From: Leptolyngbya sp. O-77
GTDB lineage: Bacteria > Cyanobacteriota > Cyanobacteriia > Elainellales > Elainellaceae
Direction of reading: 5' to 3'
DNA: 64,000 nucleotides
NCBI RefSeq assembly: GCF_001548395.1
Contig: NZ_AP017367.1
Coordinates: 409,001-473,000 of the forward strand
Both the position numbers and the translations under genes were made by a program. The notes below the pieces were generated by a model. That model saw only the letters and a program-made list of their open reading frames with translations. It was not told the DNA's origin and did not search any database. Within the stretch, counting starts at the first letter, position 1; the number at the start of each line of letters is the position of its first letter. Shown piece by piece: positions 1 to 8,334 of this stretch.

Positions 1-1
1 T

Positions 2-244
2 TTGCTCACGGCGGGATTGCTGATGGGCGCTCAACTGGTGCTGCCCAAAGATCCGCTGGGGCAGATTTTGGGGCTGGGGCTGGCGGCGACTGCTGCCGCA
101 GGCATTGCGCCAGATGCAGGGCAAATTGCCCAGCGCTACCTGACGACGGCAATTCCGTTTAACCTGGTGATTCAATCAGTAGAAAACCAGGGCGATCGCT
201 GGGGACAGCCAACCCATTTTGTGCGTGTGGTCTGGGTAGATTAG
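2..244 (+). CDS. 3' end of an unrecognised gene (partial)
   Basis: The reading frame is open from the left edge and ends at the TAG at 242-244, so the true start lies outside the window. The 80 visible residues contain an Ala/Gly/Leu-rich stretch (about residues 1-45) that could be a membrane or helical segment, then a more polar C-terminus ending in VVWVD. I do not recognise a family, and no function is assigned. The frame contains an in-frame HIP1 site, as other genes here do. Confidence 0.6.
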   Translation: MLTAGLLMGAQLVLPKDPLGQILGLGLAATAAAGIAPDAGQIAQRYLTTAIPFNLVIQSVENQGDRWGQPTHFVRVVWVD

Positions 245-360
245 AGCGGCAGGTTAAATGGTTGTATTGGGGATAGAAGGGCGATCGCCGGGTATTCTGG
301 ACTAGGCTCATGCGGTCTTGTTCTGAACCCAACTATCGCCCAACTATCCTAGTATTCGCC

Positions 361-1614
361 ATGCTCACGACTGCTCGTCCGCTCCAGCTTGACTACGTCC
401 GCGCCCAGTTTCCAGCTTTGGCAGGAGAGTGGGTGTTTTTTGACAATGCGGGCGGTTCCCAAACTCTGAAGCGGGTTGCGGATCGCATCAGCGATTATCT
501 GCTGACGACCAATGTGCAGCTTGGCGCATCCTACGACGTGTCGCAGCAATCGACTGCGCGGGTTGCTGAAGCAGCCCAAGCCGCCGCAATGTTGATCAAT
601 GCTGCTGACCCCAGCGAAGTGGTGATGGGCGGCTCTACCACGTTGCTGCTGCGGATCTTGTCGTTGTGCCTGGGGCAAACCTTTTGCCCTGGTGATGAGA
701 TCATCGTCACCAATTGCGACCATGAATCTAACATTGGCTGCTGGCTGGACTGGCGGAAGCAGGGCATCATCGTCAAGTTTTGGAACCTGAATCCAGAAAC
801 GCTCCAGCTTGATCTGGACACACTGGCACAGCTAATGACCCCACGCACTCGGCTGGTGGCGCTGACCCATGTTTCCAATATCCTGGGCACGATTAACCCA
901 ATTCGCCAAATCGCCGACTTGGTGCATGAGCGCGGCGCGATGATCTGTGTGGATGGCGTGGCCTATGCGCCCCATCGCCGGGTGGATGTGCAGGCACTGG
1001 ACGTGGATTTTTACGTATTCAGCTTCTACAAAGTTTATGGGCCGCACTACGCGCTGATGTATGGCAAGCGGGAACACCTGCTGACCATGCCAGGAATCAA
1101 TCACTACTTCATCGGTCAGGAAACGATTCCCTACAAGTTTCAGCCTGGAAATGTGAATTTTGAACTGAGCTATGGCGCGGCGGGCATTGTGGATTATCTA
1201 AGCGATCTGGCGGTGCAGCATGGCAGCGATCGCCCCGCCAGTGACCTCTCCGGCCGCCTCAGCGAGGCCTTCGACCGCATCGCCGAGCATGAGGAGCAAC
1301 TGAGCAATCGCCTCCTCAGCTATCTCCACAGCCAGCCCCGCGTGAAACTCTGGGGCGACCCCACCGCAGACCGCGATCGCCGCGTGCCCACCATTGCCTT
1401 TACGGTCGGTCAACTCAACAGCGCTACCATTCCCCCACAGATCGATCAGCATCACATCGGCATCCGCTATGGGGATTTCTATGCTCGACGGCTGATCGAA
1501 GACCTGGATCTGGCTCAGCAAAACGGCGTGGTGCGCGTCAGCATGGTGCATTACAACACCCTGGAAGAGTGCGATCGCCTGATTGCCGCCCTTGATCCGA
1601 TCATTGGCAGCTAG
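361..1614 (+). CDS. cysteine desulfurase-like PLP enzyme (class V aminotransferase, VC1184 type)
   Basis: This is a fold-type I, PLP-dependent class V aminotransferase of the cysteine-desulfurase-like family (TIGR01976 type), about 417 aa. Visible marks are the N-terminal FFDNAGGSQ substrate loop, TNCDHESN, the cofactor-binding ICVDGVAYAPH and SFYKVYGPH, whose Lys should form the Schiff base. The frame also has an ATG at 310, but homology to the family begins just after the ATG at 361, so that start is preferred. A desulfurase-like or related C-S/C-N lyase role is inferred from the family; the true substrate of this subgroup is not established. No suf/isc genes are adjacent. The short DUF7734-type gene follows after about 70 bp. 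Confidence 0.85.
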   Translation: MLTTARPLQLDYVRAQFPALAGEWVFFDNAGGSQTLKRVADRISDYLLTTNVQLGASYDVSQQSTARVAEAAQAAAMLINAADPSEVVMGGSTTLLLRILSLCLGQTFCPGDEIIVTNCDHESNIGCWLDWRKQGIIVKFWNLNPETLQLDLDTLAQLMTPRTRLVALTHVSNILGTINPIRQIADLVHERGAMICVDGVAYAPHRRVDVQALDVDFYVFSFYKVYGPHYALMYGKREHLLTMPGINHYFIGQETIPYKFQPGNVNFELSYGAAGIVDYLSDLAVQHGSDRPASDLSGRLSEAFDRIAEHEEQLSNRLLSYLHSQPRVKLWGDPTADRDRRVPTIAFTVGQLNSATIPPQIDQHHIGIRYGDFYARRLIEDLDLAQQNGVVRVSMVHYNTLEECDRLIAALDPIIGS

Positions 1615-1683
1615 AGAAACGTAATGGGGCAATGGAGTGATACAGTGTTGAACCGAAAGCAACCCCAACCCTCCACCCCCTGC

Positions 1684-1977
1684 ATGTCTCCCGGAACTCG
1701 CCTGGAACAATATACCCTCAAGCGCCCCAGCGAAGTGTTGCTGGTGACTGCCCGCACGGCCGACGGTGACGATCAGGTCGCCATTTTTCGCGGCTTTTCC
1801 AGTTCGCTGATGCGCCCTACGGCATATGATCCCGACGTTCCTGTGCTGCCACCAGATGCAGAGATTCTCAGCATCGATCGCCTCCAGGGGCCCTATGACC
1901 CGGCAAATCCGGTCTATCTTCAGCAAGGGCTAAGCTGGGGCGAAATGCAGGAATTGCTGATCAATCTGGGGCTGTAG
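1684..1977 (+). CDS. conserved cyanobacterial/plastid protein (DUF7734-like)
   Basis: This small soluble protein of 97 aa resembles a conserved family shared by cyanobacteria and chloroplasts. Recognisable stretches are EQYTLKRPSEVL, IFRGFSSSLMRPT, DPDVPVLP and IDRLQGPYDPANP. The frame opens at 1624, but the first 20 residues there are not family-like, so the ATG at 1684 is chosen. Function is unknown. It lies 69 bp downstream of the desulfurase-like gene and may be cotranscribed. Its last codons and TAG stop form the first unit of an imperfect 25-bp tandem repeat that continues to about 2029. Confidence 0.75.
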   Translation: MSPGTRLEQYTLKRPSEVLLVTARTADGDDQVAIFRGFSSSLMRPTAYDPDVPVLPPDAEILSIDRLQGPYDPANPVYLQQGLSWGEMQELLINLGL

Positions 1978-2029
1978 TCTGGGATTAAAACCGGGGCTAT
2001 AGTCTGGGGTTAAAACGGGGGCTAGAACG
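1968..2029 (+). repeat. 25-bp imperfect tandem repeat starting at a stop codon
   Basis: Copy 1 (1968-1992) begins inside the last codons of the preceding gene and contains its TAG stop. Copy 2 (1993-2017) differs at only a few positions, and a truncated third copy runs to about 2029. Each starts GGGGCT followed by a TAG-containing triplet. Confidence 0.75.
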
Positions 2030-2417
2030 GGGGCAAAAACTTTCTCTCCCTGTGGCGAAACTTCTACAGCAGGAGCCGCGTCACTAGATTCACAAGCTTT
2101 CACCCAGGGATTGCAAACCGCCTGAACCGGGCGCAGTGTGGTCAACTCAGTGGCGATCGCCTTTTCTTTGCAAGGCAAGCTGCGGAAGTTGACCCCTGGT
2201 TTTTGCGTGCGATCGCGCTAGCACGCAGACCAAACAATCTCGCTGCTCGTTAAAAATTCGAGCAAATTTCTGCGGATCTGCGGACGCGCCCAGTGGAAAA
2301 GTTTGATAATTTTGCCGAATCTTCGGCCCATCTACCGAACTTAGGATTACGCTTTTAGTCACGCTCTTATAAATCAGGGAAAACGCCACACCTTGAACAT
2401 CCACATTGAGAGAGAGT
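1978..2417. other. intergenic region, about 440 bp
   Basis: The first 50 bp hold the tandem repeat. The rest has two HIP1 sites and several minus-strand open frames without protein-like composition. A promoter for the DUF3747 gene must lie here, but no convincing -35/-10 pair was identified. I see no RNA gene. Confidence 0.4.
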
Positions 2418-3569
2418 ATGGAACGTCCACGCTGGTTGTCCCTCACCGCCCTAACCGCCCTGAGCCTGGGCGTGGGTGGGTTAAACGAACAGGCGATCGC
2501 CACCACCTTCAGCAATACCCAGGTTGATCAGAACCGCTTTGTAGTGCTGGGCAGCGCAGGTGGCAGCCGCCTCACCATTTTGGAACAGGTTAGCAACGCC
2601 CGTGCCTGCTGGCAAGAATCGAGCAATGGCACCGTTGATGCCCTGATGACCCGGTTTGACTTTACGGGCATTTGCGCCCGCGCCACCGACCGCAACGGCT
2701 ACTCGGTGCGCGTTGGCGGACAAGACCTAGGGCTACAATACACCCTCCGCACCGTAACTCAGGGCAACCAAATCATCCTCTATGCCCAGCCCAGCAGCGG
2801 CAGCGGCACGCTGGAAATTGGTCGCTCTCGCAGCGCTGCCAGCGGCTTCAACCGAATTCATCTCAACCCCGGCTGGTATCTTAGCCGCCGCGTGTTCAAT
2901 GGGCAGCCTCTAGGGCACCTGTACCTGACCAATGACCTGTCGCTGGCGGCGCTGACCAGTGCCTCGCGCCCAATCGCCACGAACCCTGCACCCGTTACGC
3001 CGCGTCCCACAACACCCGCACCCTCCCCTGCGCCAATCGTGGTCACGCCCGCACCTCAGCCGTCTCGACCCGTTGGCTCTGCCCCGGTTGAGATTCCTGT
3101 GCCGCCCCCGGCCTCCGGCGTTGTGGTGACTCGCCCCACCCCCGTACCTGCGCCCAGCACCGGGTCACCGACCATTGTGAACGGCATTCCTCTGCCGCCG
3201 CCGCCGCCGTCGGTCAGCGCACCCGAATCGGTGGCAGTGCTGCCTGTGCCGTCGCTGCCGCCTGTGCCGCTGGGACAAACCCCGCCCAGTCAGGTTGGTT
3301 CTGCCCGTCCCCCTGTGTTTACCGGATCGCCTCAGCCTGCGTCGCCGTTAGCCTCTTCGCTGGGCTTTAGCTTCCGGGTGGTGGTGAATGGCAGTTCTCC
3401 CGACGTGCAAACTCGTGTGCGCTCTATTGTGCCCGATGCATTCCGCACAGTGATTAATGGGCAGGTTGTGATGCAAGCGGGTCTATTCCGCGATCGCGCC
3501 ACGGCTGATCAAATGCTGCAACGGCTCAGCAGCGCAAACTTGCAGGCGGCCGTGGTGCCAGTCAATTAG
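2418..3569 (+). CDS. secreted DUF3747 protein with C-terminal SPOR-like domain
   Basis: The protein has 383 aa and a clear signal peptide (positive MERPRW, hydrophobic core, cut near QAIA-TTF). Residues about 30-175 match the cyanobacterial DUF3747 domain (VLGSAGGSRLTILEQ, FDFTGICARATDRNGYS). A long Pro/Ala/Thr/Val-rich linker covers about 180-310. The C-terminal about 75 residues (FRVVVNG ... VMQAGLFRDRATADQMLQRL) look like a SPOR peptidoglycan-binding domain. It is therefore likely exported and associated with the cell wall. A purine-rich GAGAGAG precedes the ATG at 2418; a TTG at 2406 is the alternative start. Confidence 0.8.
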   Translation: MERPRWLSLTALTALSLGVGGLNEQAIATTFSNTQVDQNRFVVLGSAGGSRLTILEQVSNARACWQESSNGTVDALMTRFDFTGICARATDRNGYSVRVGGQDLGLQYTLRTVTQGNQIILYAQPSSGSGTLEIGRSRSAASGFNRIHLNPGWYLSRRVFNGQPLGHLYLTNDLSLAALTSASRPIATNPAPVTPRPTTPAPSPAPIVVTPAPQPSRPVGSAPVEIPVPPPASGVVVTRPTPVPAPSTGSPTIVNGIPLPPPPPSVSAPESVAVLPVPSLPPVPLGQTPPSQVGSARPPVFTGSPQPASPLASSLGFSFRVVVNGSSPDVQTRVRSIVPDAFRTVINGQVVMQAGLFRDRATADQMLQRLSSANLQAAVVPVN

Positions 3570-3610
3570 CGACAACGCTAACGGTGTTTGGAGTGGTGGA
3601 GTGATAGGGT

Positions 3611-3718
3611 GGGAGGAAAAAAGAAAAGAGAAAAGAGAAAAAGGAAGAGGTTTTGTTTTTCGCTCTTCGTTCTTCGTTCTTCCTTTTTCGTTCTTCGTTC
3701 TTCCTTTTCCGTCTCTCC
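3611..3718. repeat. polypurine/polypyrimidine repeat element, copy 1
   Basis: A purine-only arm (about 3611-3650) is followed by a pyrimidine-rich arm containing two copies of TTCGTTCTTCGTTCTTCC (3666-3683 and 3687-3704). The arms are partly complementary, so it could fold back. The same word occurs in reverse complement at 33110-33175. Confidence 0.7.
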
Positions 3719-3745
3719 CCAACACCCCAACACTCCTAACCCCTT

Positions 3746-3931
3746 ATGTCTCAACTGACGCCCGAAGAACTCGCCGAATGGCAGCATGTGCTGGATGCGG
3801 CGAATTACAACAATATTTTTTGCCACTGCCGCCAGTGCGATCGCGAATGGGTTGCTTCCACAGAAGAACCTTGCACCTGCGGCAGTATTCGCGTGGAATA
3901 TATTGCCTGCTGGCAATTTCCTGATGACTAG
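3746..3931 (+). CDS. 61-aa putative zinc-cluster protein, conserved hypothetical
   Basis: This short soluble protein starts MSQLTPEELAEW. It contains CHCRQC near residues 26-31 and CTCG near 43-46, a cysteine pattern suited to zinc binding. It resembles small conserved cyanobacterial proteins of unknown role; no function is claimed. Its last eight codons plus the TAG stop make up the first copy of a 28-bp tandem repeat that then runs for a further 100 bp, so the 3' end of the gene has been serially duplicated. Confidence 0.65.
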   Translation: MSQLTPEELAEWQHVLDAANYNNIFCHCRQCDREWVASTEEPCTCGSIRVEYIACWQFPDD

Positions 3932-4035
3932 CGCCTGCTGGCAATTTCCTGATGACTAGCGCCTGCTGGCAATTTCCTGATGACTAGCGCCTGCTGGCAA
4001 TTTCCTGATGACTAGCGCCTGCTGGCAATTTCCTG
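3905..4035 (+). repeat. 28-bp tandem repeat, 4.7 copies, containing a gene's stop codon
   Basis: Perfect units lie at 3905-3932, 3933-3960, 3961-3988 and 3989-4016, with a 19-bp partial unit at 4017-4035. The unit starts GCCTGCTGGCAATTTCC and ends GATGACTAGC. The first unit is coding (residues ACWQFPDD and stop). There are no spacers, so this is not a CRISPR. Identity between copies suggests recent expansion. Confidence 0.95.
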
Positions 4036-4068
4036 TAGCCAGCGTTTTGCAAACACCCGAACAGGCAC

Positions 4069-4106
4069 TCTACAATCGCCAATCCAAAATCCAAAATCGC
4101 TACAAG
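4069..4106 (+). repeat. AATCCAAAATC dispersed repeat, copy 1
   Basis: A short A/C-rich block with repeats of AATCCAAAATCC, seen again at 15582, 23150, 33629 and, inverted, at 60767. It is immediately followed by a HIP1-based inverted repeat. Confidence 0.6.
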
Positions 4107-4107
4107 T

Positions 4108-4140
4108 GCGATCGCCCGCAGGTCTTAACCGGGCGATCGC
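4108..4140. other. perfect 11-bp inverted repeat built on HIP1
   Basis: GCGATCGCCCG at 4108-4118 and CGGGCGATCGC at 4130-4140 can form an 11-bp stem with an 11-nt loop. No T-run follows, so a simple intrinsic terminator is not supported. Confidence 0.6.
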
Positions 4141-4239
4141 CCTCTCAAATTTCTCTCTTCACGCCCCTTTCTCTACAAGCCTTTTTGCAAACCCTTTAGT
4201 ATTCATCCGAAGTCTCTCCAAGCCAATCATTCTCTGATC

Positions 4240-5106
4240 ATGGGACGGTCAACTCTGCGTCTGCCAGCCTCCACACTTCCAGTTCACAGGTCTTCCTCGC
4301 CGTGGCAGATGTTCTGGCGGCCGATGCTGGTGGCCTCTGTCGCGCTCCATGCGCTTGTGCTGGGGCTACCCATTGCCTCTGAACCAGAGCCAGAACCAGA
4401 AGAGACTGCCGAAGAGGTTCAAGAAGAAAATATTCAACTGTCTACTCTGGCAGCACCGCCTCGCCCGACTCCATCGCCTTCGCCCAGGCCTGCACCATCA
4501 CCGACTCCCAAAGCTCGTCCCACCCCCGTTGCATCTCGTTCCAATCCGGTTCCGGCGGTTCGTCCCGAACCCCAGCCCAGCCCAGCGGCCACCCCTACCC
4601 CTACACCCGAAGCGTCACCCACGCCCGAAGCGTCGCCCACGCCTGAGGCTAGCCCAGCATCCAACGAACCAGTAGCAGCTGCCACCCCCGATCCGGCCCC
4701 AGCGGCCACTGCTGCCGGTTTCGACCCCTCTGCGCTCCAAGCAGAACTACAGGCAAGTCTTCAGGGCATTCAGGGACGTGTTGGACTTCAGCCCTTTCCA
4801 GGAGTCTTCCGGAGTCCAGCCAGTTTCTACATTTCCGAAGACCCAGAAGAGTTGATGCCTGGTATCAAAACGATGCAGTGGTTTAATGACCTGCGGGCAG
4901 AGGAAGTGTTTAGCCGCCTACAAGACACCTACGGAGCGCGTGGGTTTACGTTTGAAGAGATCGGGGAATATGGCGGCGGGCGGGTCTATGAGCTAAAAAC
5001 GCCGGATGGGGAAGTCGTAGACATCGTGAACATTGTGCCAGGGAAAGGCAACATCTCGACGGTTGTCATCACTTGGGAATTTGACCCCAACACGCCCCCA
5101 ACGTAA
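4240..5106 (+). CDS. TonB-like inner-membrane protein with Pro-rich periplasmic linker
   Basis: In this 288-aa protein, residues about 25-47 form one membrane helix (MLVASVALHALVLGLP), a signature common to TonB N-termini. An acidic EPEPEPEE segment and a long Pro/Ala/Thr linker (about 70-165), including three TPEASP repeats, follow. The C-terminal about 110 residues form a soluble domain (FYISEDPEELMPGIKTMQW, ELKTPDGEVVDIVN). I cannot equate that domain with the TonB C-terminal domain, so an energy-transducer role is only suggested by the N-terminus. No ExbB/ExbD genes are near. The ATG at 4240 places the helix at the usual distance from the N-terminus. Confidence 0.65.
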   Translation: MGRSTLRLPASTLPVHRSSSPWQMFWRPMLVASVALHALVLGLPIASEPEPEPEETAEEVQEENIQLSTLAAPPRPTPSPSPRPAPSPTPKARPTPVASRSNPVPAVRPEPQPSPAATPTPTPEASPTPEASPTPEASPASNEPVAAATPDPAPAATAAGFDPSALQAELQASLQGIQGRVGLQPFPGVFRSPASFYISEDPEELMPGIKTMQWFNDLRAEEVFSRLQDTYGARGFTFEEIGEYGGGRVYELKTPDGEVVDIVNIVPGKGNISTVVITWEFDPNTPPT

Positions 5107-5587
5107 TCCACGCTCCAGGGATAAAGCAACCGGAATTGAGGGCGATCGCCCTTTAGAAGGTAGAGGACTCATTCAATGATCAGTCCCGGCGCATTTCAAA
5201 GGCTGGCAGGCGAAATATCCGCCAGCCAAGTGCGCCCGACCTCAGACACCCTCAACTTCAAGCTCTTAGTGTAGAGATTGTGAAGCTAGCAGAAAGCTAT
5301 CAGAAATAGATAGAGTGGTGCTGTAGTCTATAGTAAGATATCGAAATAGAGTATCTATCAAAATAAGATATCTTGAGCTGTTGCTTTACTCGCATTACGC
5401 CGTATTAGAAAATAAAAAATCAGCAAATAAAAACCTCTAGACGTAAAGCCCAGAGGTTTGGAGTTCCTGAAAATCGTCACTTGATTAAATAATCTCAAGC
5501 CTCCATAAATTCCGCAAGGGGGTTTAACCCTCTTTTGTTCCCAAGTTCATCAAAAGCTAAAGGAACTTCATAAACGCTCTCCGGAAT
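5107..5587. other. intergenic region, 480 bp, between convergent genes
   Basis: It holds a HIP1 palindrome AGGGCGATCGCCCT (near 5140-5153), an AT-rich block at 5285-5400 with repeated AAGATATC words, and the gltA terminator at 5425-5459. No gene or RNA gene is evident. Confidence 0.5.
5425..5459 (-). terminator. intrinsic terminator of gltA
   Basis: Read on the minus strand, AAACCTCT pairs with AGAGGTTT across a 13-nt loop and runs straight into TTTTTATTTG. It lies about 130 bp beyond the gltA stop codon. Confidence 0.75.
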
Positions 5588-6769
5588 TTACTTAGCCACT
5601 AGCTCTGGAACTGGGGAATTACTGACGAAGCCATTGCGCTCATCGATAGGAATGTAGGGCATATTGTGGCTGCCAGTGTATACCTGGGTGGGACGGAAGA
5701 TGCGGTTGGCTTCGAGCTGCTCCTTCCAGTGGGCCAGCCAGCCCGCCACACGGGCGATCGCAAATACGGGCGTAAACAGGTCTGTCGGAATCCCCAGCTT
5801 GCGATAGACCAGCCCGGAGTAGAAGTCTACGTTAGGATAAATCCCTTTGTGGCCGAGCTTTTCTTCAACTGCCTTCTCCATGGCGATCGCAATGTCGTAA
5901 TAGTGATCTCGCCCAAACTTCTCAAACAGTTGCTCTGCCAGGTTTTGCAGAATGATGGCGCGGGGGTCTTTCACCTTATACACCCGATGCCCAAAGCCCA
6001 TAATCTTGGACTTGCGCTCTAGGCAGGTCTCTAGGTACGGCTGCACGTTTTCCACGGAGCCGATTTCCTCCAGCATTAAAATCACTTCTTCGTTCGCGCC
6101 ACCGTGTAGCGGCCCGGCAAGCGTCCCCACGGCCGACGCGACCACCGCGTAGGGATCGGTCAGCGTTGAAGCCGTCACCATGGCCGAAAAGGTCGATGCG
6201 TTGATGGTGTGTTCTGCATGGAGGGTCAGGCAGACATCAAAAATCTGCGCCGCCAGCGGGTCAGGTTCCTGCTCCGTCAGCATGTAGAGAAAGTTAGCAG
6301 CATAGTCCAAATCGTCGCGGGGCTGGATGGGGTCATTCCCCTTTCGCATCAGTTGAAACGCCGCGACCATCGTGGGAATTTTGGCCAAAAGCCGCACTAC
6401 TGCTGCCCGGATGTAGGCCGGGTCTTCGAGCGCCCGCCGAGAATAGAACAGCCCCAGCGCAGCGGCACAGGCCTGGAGCGCGTCCATTGGGTGTCCGCTC
6501 TCTGGGAAGCATTTCATCATGTCTCGAATGCGATATTTTAGCCGTCGATGCGTTTGCACTTCGTGCTTAAAGTCTGCTAATTCTTCACGGGTGGGCAACA
6601 CGCCCCAAATCAGCAGATAGGAGGTTTCTAGAAACGTGCTGTGCTTCGCCAGTTCCTCAATGTGAATTCCCCGATATTCCAGAATGCCATTTTGACCATC
6701 GACAAAGCTAATGCTGGATTGGGTGGCGGGCACCCCGTCCAAACCAGGTCTGTATTCGCAAGCCGTCAT
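5588..6769 (-). CDS. gltA: citrate synthase
   Basis: Citrate synthase, 393 aa, condenses acetyl-CoA and oxaloacetate to citrate, the entry into 2-oxoglutarate synthesis in cyanobacteria. Catalytic motifs are present: HAEHTINAST and GPLHGGANEE contributing His residues, MGFGHRVYK for substrate binding, and NVDFYSG with the catalytic Asp. The length fits the type I/short bacterial enzyme. The ATG at 6769 starts at MTACEYRPGLDG, the usual family N-terminus. It appears monocistronic, with its own terminator downstream. Confidence 0.97.
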   Translation of the reverse strand: MTACEYRPGLDGVPATQSSISFVDGQNGILEYRGIHIEELAKHSTFLETSYLLIWGVLPTREELADFKHEVQTHRRLKYRIRDMMKCFPESGHPMDALQACAAALGLFYSRRALEDPAYIRAAVVRLLAKIPTMVAAFQLMRKGNDPIQPRDDLDYAANFLYMLTEQEPDPLAAQIFDVCLTLHAEHTINASTFSAMVTASTLTDPYAVVASAVGTLAGPLHGGANEEVILMLEEIGSVENVQPYLETCLERKSKIMGFGHRVYKVKDPRAIILQNLAEQLFEKFGRDHYYDIAIAMEKAVEEKLGHKGIYPNVDFYSGLVYRKLGIPTDLFTPVFAIARVAGWLAHWKEQLEANRIFRPTQVYTGSHNMPYIPIDERNGFVSNSPVPELVAK

Positions 6770-6946
6770 AATTTCACCGTGCGCCCGACTATGAATGTGT
6801 TGCTTGCTATTCTACGACCCGGTTTGGGGCAGTTTTGTTTGTTCTAAGCTATGTCTTAAGTCTTTGGCGATTTCTAAGGGCAGCGGCTGGATAGGCAAGG
6901 GTGATTGGTCGGTGTCTACAAACTCAAATCTGGTGCTGCGCTGGGG

Positions 6947-7741
6947 CTATTGCGGCGATCGCTGCGATAGGTTTGGCGGGGCGGCGGGCAGTTCAGACGC
7001 TATATTGCTTAATCCAACGGAGTTCAGCAGATTTTGCCACTGGGCCACGATTGCCCCGTCGATGGGCTGGCGATAGGGGTCGGTGAGGCTGGCGATCGCC
7101 TCGTACCAAATGCCAGAGCGGGCATAGAGCGCGGGCAAATCGGCAGGGCTGGCAGTGGCGATCGCCGCGGCCAGTTCCGCAGAGGGCTGCACCCGCTGAA
7201 TCCAGCTATCCACCACCAGGTTGCCCGACGGGTCGTTGGGGTCGCAAACCAGGGCAAAGCTCCAGCGATAGTCGCGCCCAATTTCCAGGGGAGCCATATT
7301 GGCTTCGGCCGGCAGGCTGATGCGGAGAATGCCAGACTGGCCGCCTGTGCTAAAGCTGGTGCGATAGATTTCGGTGTCCTGGTCGTCGGTCAGGATGAGT
7401 TCGGCTGCGGCAGCTTTTTCGGCATAGGCCGCCGGAACGTAGACGAAAAAGGTGGGATATTCGCTGAGGGTGTAGCCCAGGTTTTGTGCCGGAACGATGG
7501 CTGTGAGGCGGTTCTGTCTACCGGGAGCCGTGCTTGTCCAGCAGCCACGAGTGCCGCCACCTTCACGTCGTCCGGGTAGGCCGCGGTTGGGGGGAACGTA
7601 GTCCTGCGCCAGCGCTGTGATAGGGACACTGCTGAGGGTAATGCCGAGGGCGATCGCCGCTAGGAGCGCCTGGGTAGGGAGTTTGCGACCCGACTGCTGT
7701 GCAGAAGAGAGAGATGAGCGTTTGGAGGAAAGGTGAATCAT
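6947..7741 (-). CDS. secreted DUF928 protein
   Basis: This 264-aa protein has a signal peptide (LPTQALLAAIALGITLSSV, cut near ALA-QDYVPP), so it is exported. It shows the cyanobacterial DUF928 pattern: GLPGRREGGGTRGCW at the mature N-terminus, TVSEYPTFFVYVP-like PTFFVYVPAAYA, and FALVCDPNDPSGN. Function is unknown; members often sit beside CHASE2 or CHAT genes, which is not the case here. The frame extends to 7771, but the Met at 7741 gives a normal signal peptide. An 11-bp repeat array lies about 90 bp upstream. Confidence 0.8.
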   Translation of the reverse strand: MIHLSSKRSSLSSAQQSGRKLPTQALLAAIALGITLSSVPITALAQDYVPPNRGLPGRREGGGTRGCWTSTAPGRQNRLTAIVPAQNLGYTLSEYPTFFVYVPAAYAEKAAAAELILTDDQDTEIYRTSFSTGGQSGILRISLPAEANMAPLEIGRDYRWSFALVCDPNDPSGNLVVDSWIQRVQPSAELAAAIATASPADLPALYARSGIWYEAIASLTDPYRQPIDGAIVAQWQNLLNSVGLSNIASELPAAPPNLSQRSPQ

Positions 7742-8334
7742 GGCGAGGATGAGGTGACGATAGAAATCCAAAGCGAGAGATAGAATGCTGGGGATGGCTG
7801 GGCGCTGCTTAGGAACCTAGTAGACACTTGGCAGATATTTGGCAGATATCTGGCGGATATTTGGCGGATATCTGGCAGACACTTGGCAAATAACTTCGAC
7901 GATGCCTATCGTTCTCCAGTCATTCGTTCCCAAGTCTCCCAAGTTATTGGTTCCTCAGTCATTTGTTCCTAGGTCTGTGTGTTCCCAAGTCCATTGATAC
8001 ACACTCAACCGCTGACCTCCAAGTGTCCTTTCAGTAGATTCAAGTGGGCGAGGTGCTAATTCGAATTGCAGGCTGGCTTTATCCAATTTTCATCTTGTTC
8101 CCCATGAAATGAACAGAGAGAATTCTAGGGGATTCCAGCTATTCGCTCTGGGGTCTGGAGGATCTAACCACGTTAAGTCCCAACCCCTACGGAGTAATCT
8201 AGGGATTTGGTCTAGGGATTTGGTAATCTAGTAAACCTTTGGGCAAAATGCGCCGCTGGGTAAAAAAGAGTCAGGGAAGGCCTGCAAAATGGGCCCTATT
8301 CGTCTTTACTAGCCCTTTAGGTTTGTTGGACTTT
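7742..8334. other. intergenic region, about 590 bp
   Basis: Besides the 11-bp array, 7915-7995 contains degenerate repeats around TTCCCAAGTC/TTCCTCAGTC, and 8195-8230 has two copies of TAGGGATTTGGT. No coding frame with protein-like composition and no RNA gene was recognised. Confidence 0.4.
7829..7894. repeat. six 11-bp direct repeats (TGGCRGATATY)
   Basis: Contiguous 11-bp units start at 7829, 7840, 7851, 7862, 7873 and 7884. The first four are near identical and the last two degenerate. They lie 88-153 bp upstream of the DUF928 start. Eleven bases is close to one helical turn, so any bound protein would face the same side. Confidence 0.8.

Noticed and set aside
3905..4035. Possible CRISPR array from 28-bp repeats
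   Set aside because: Units are directly abutting without spacers, the first unit is coding, and no cas genes are present.
4008..4199. 63-codon frame after the tandem repeat
   Set aside because: It begins inside the repeat and reads through the dispersed repeat and hairpin; composition is not protein-like.
4434..4709. Gly/Val-rich minus-strand frame opposite the TonB-like gene
   Set aside because: It is the antisense shadow of the Pro/Ala/Thr-rich linker.
5138..5154. HIP1 palindrome AGGGCGATCGCCCT as a terminator of the TonB-like gene
   Set aside because: HIP1 palindromes occur everywhere in this genome and no T-run follows.
7829..7894. Iterons of a replication origin
   Set aside because: No DnaA boxes, rep gene or AT-rich unwinding block with 13-mers were seen nearby; local regulation is simpler.
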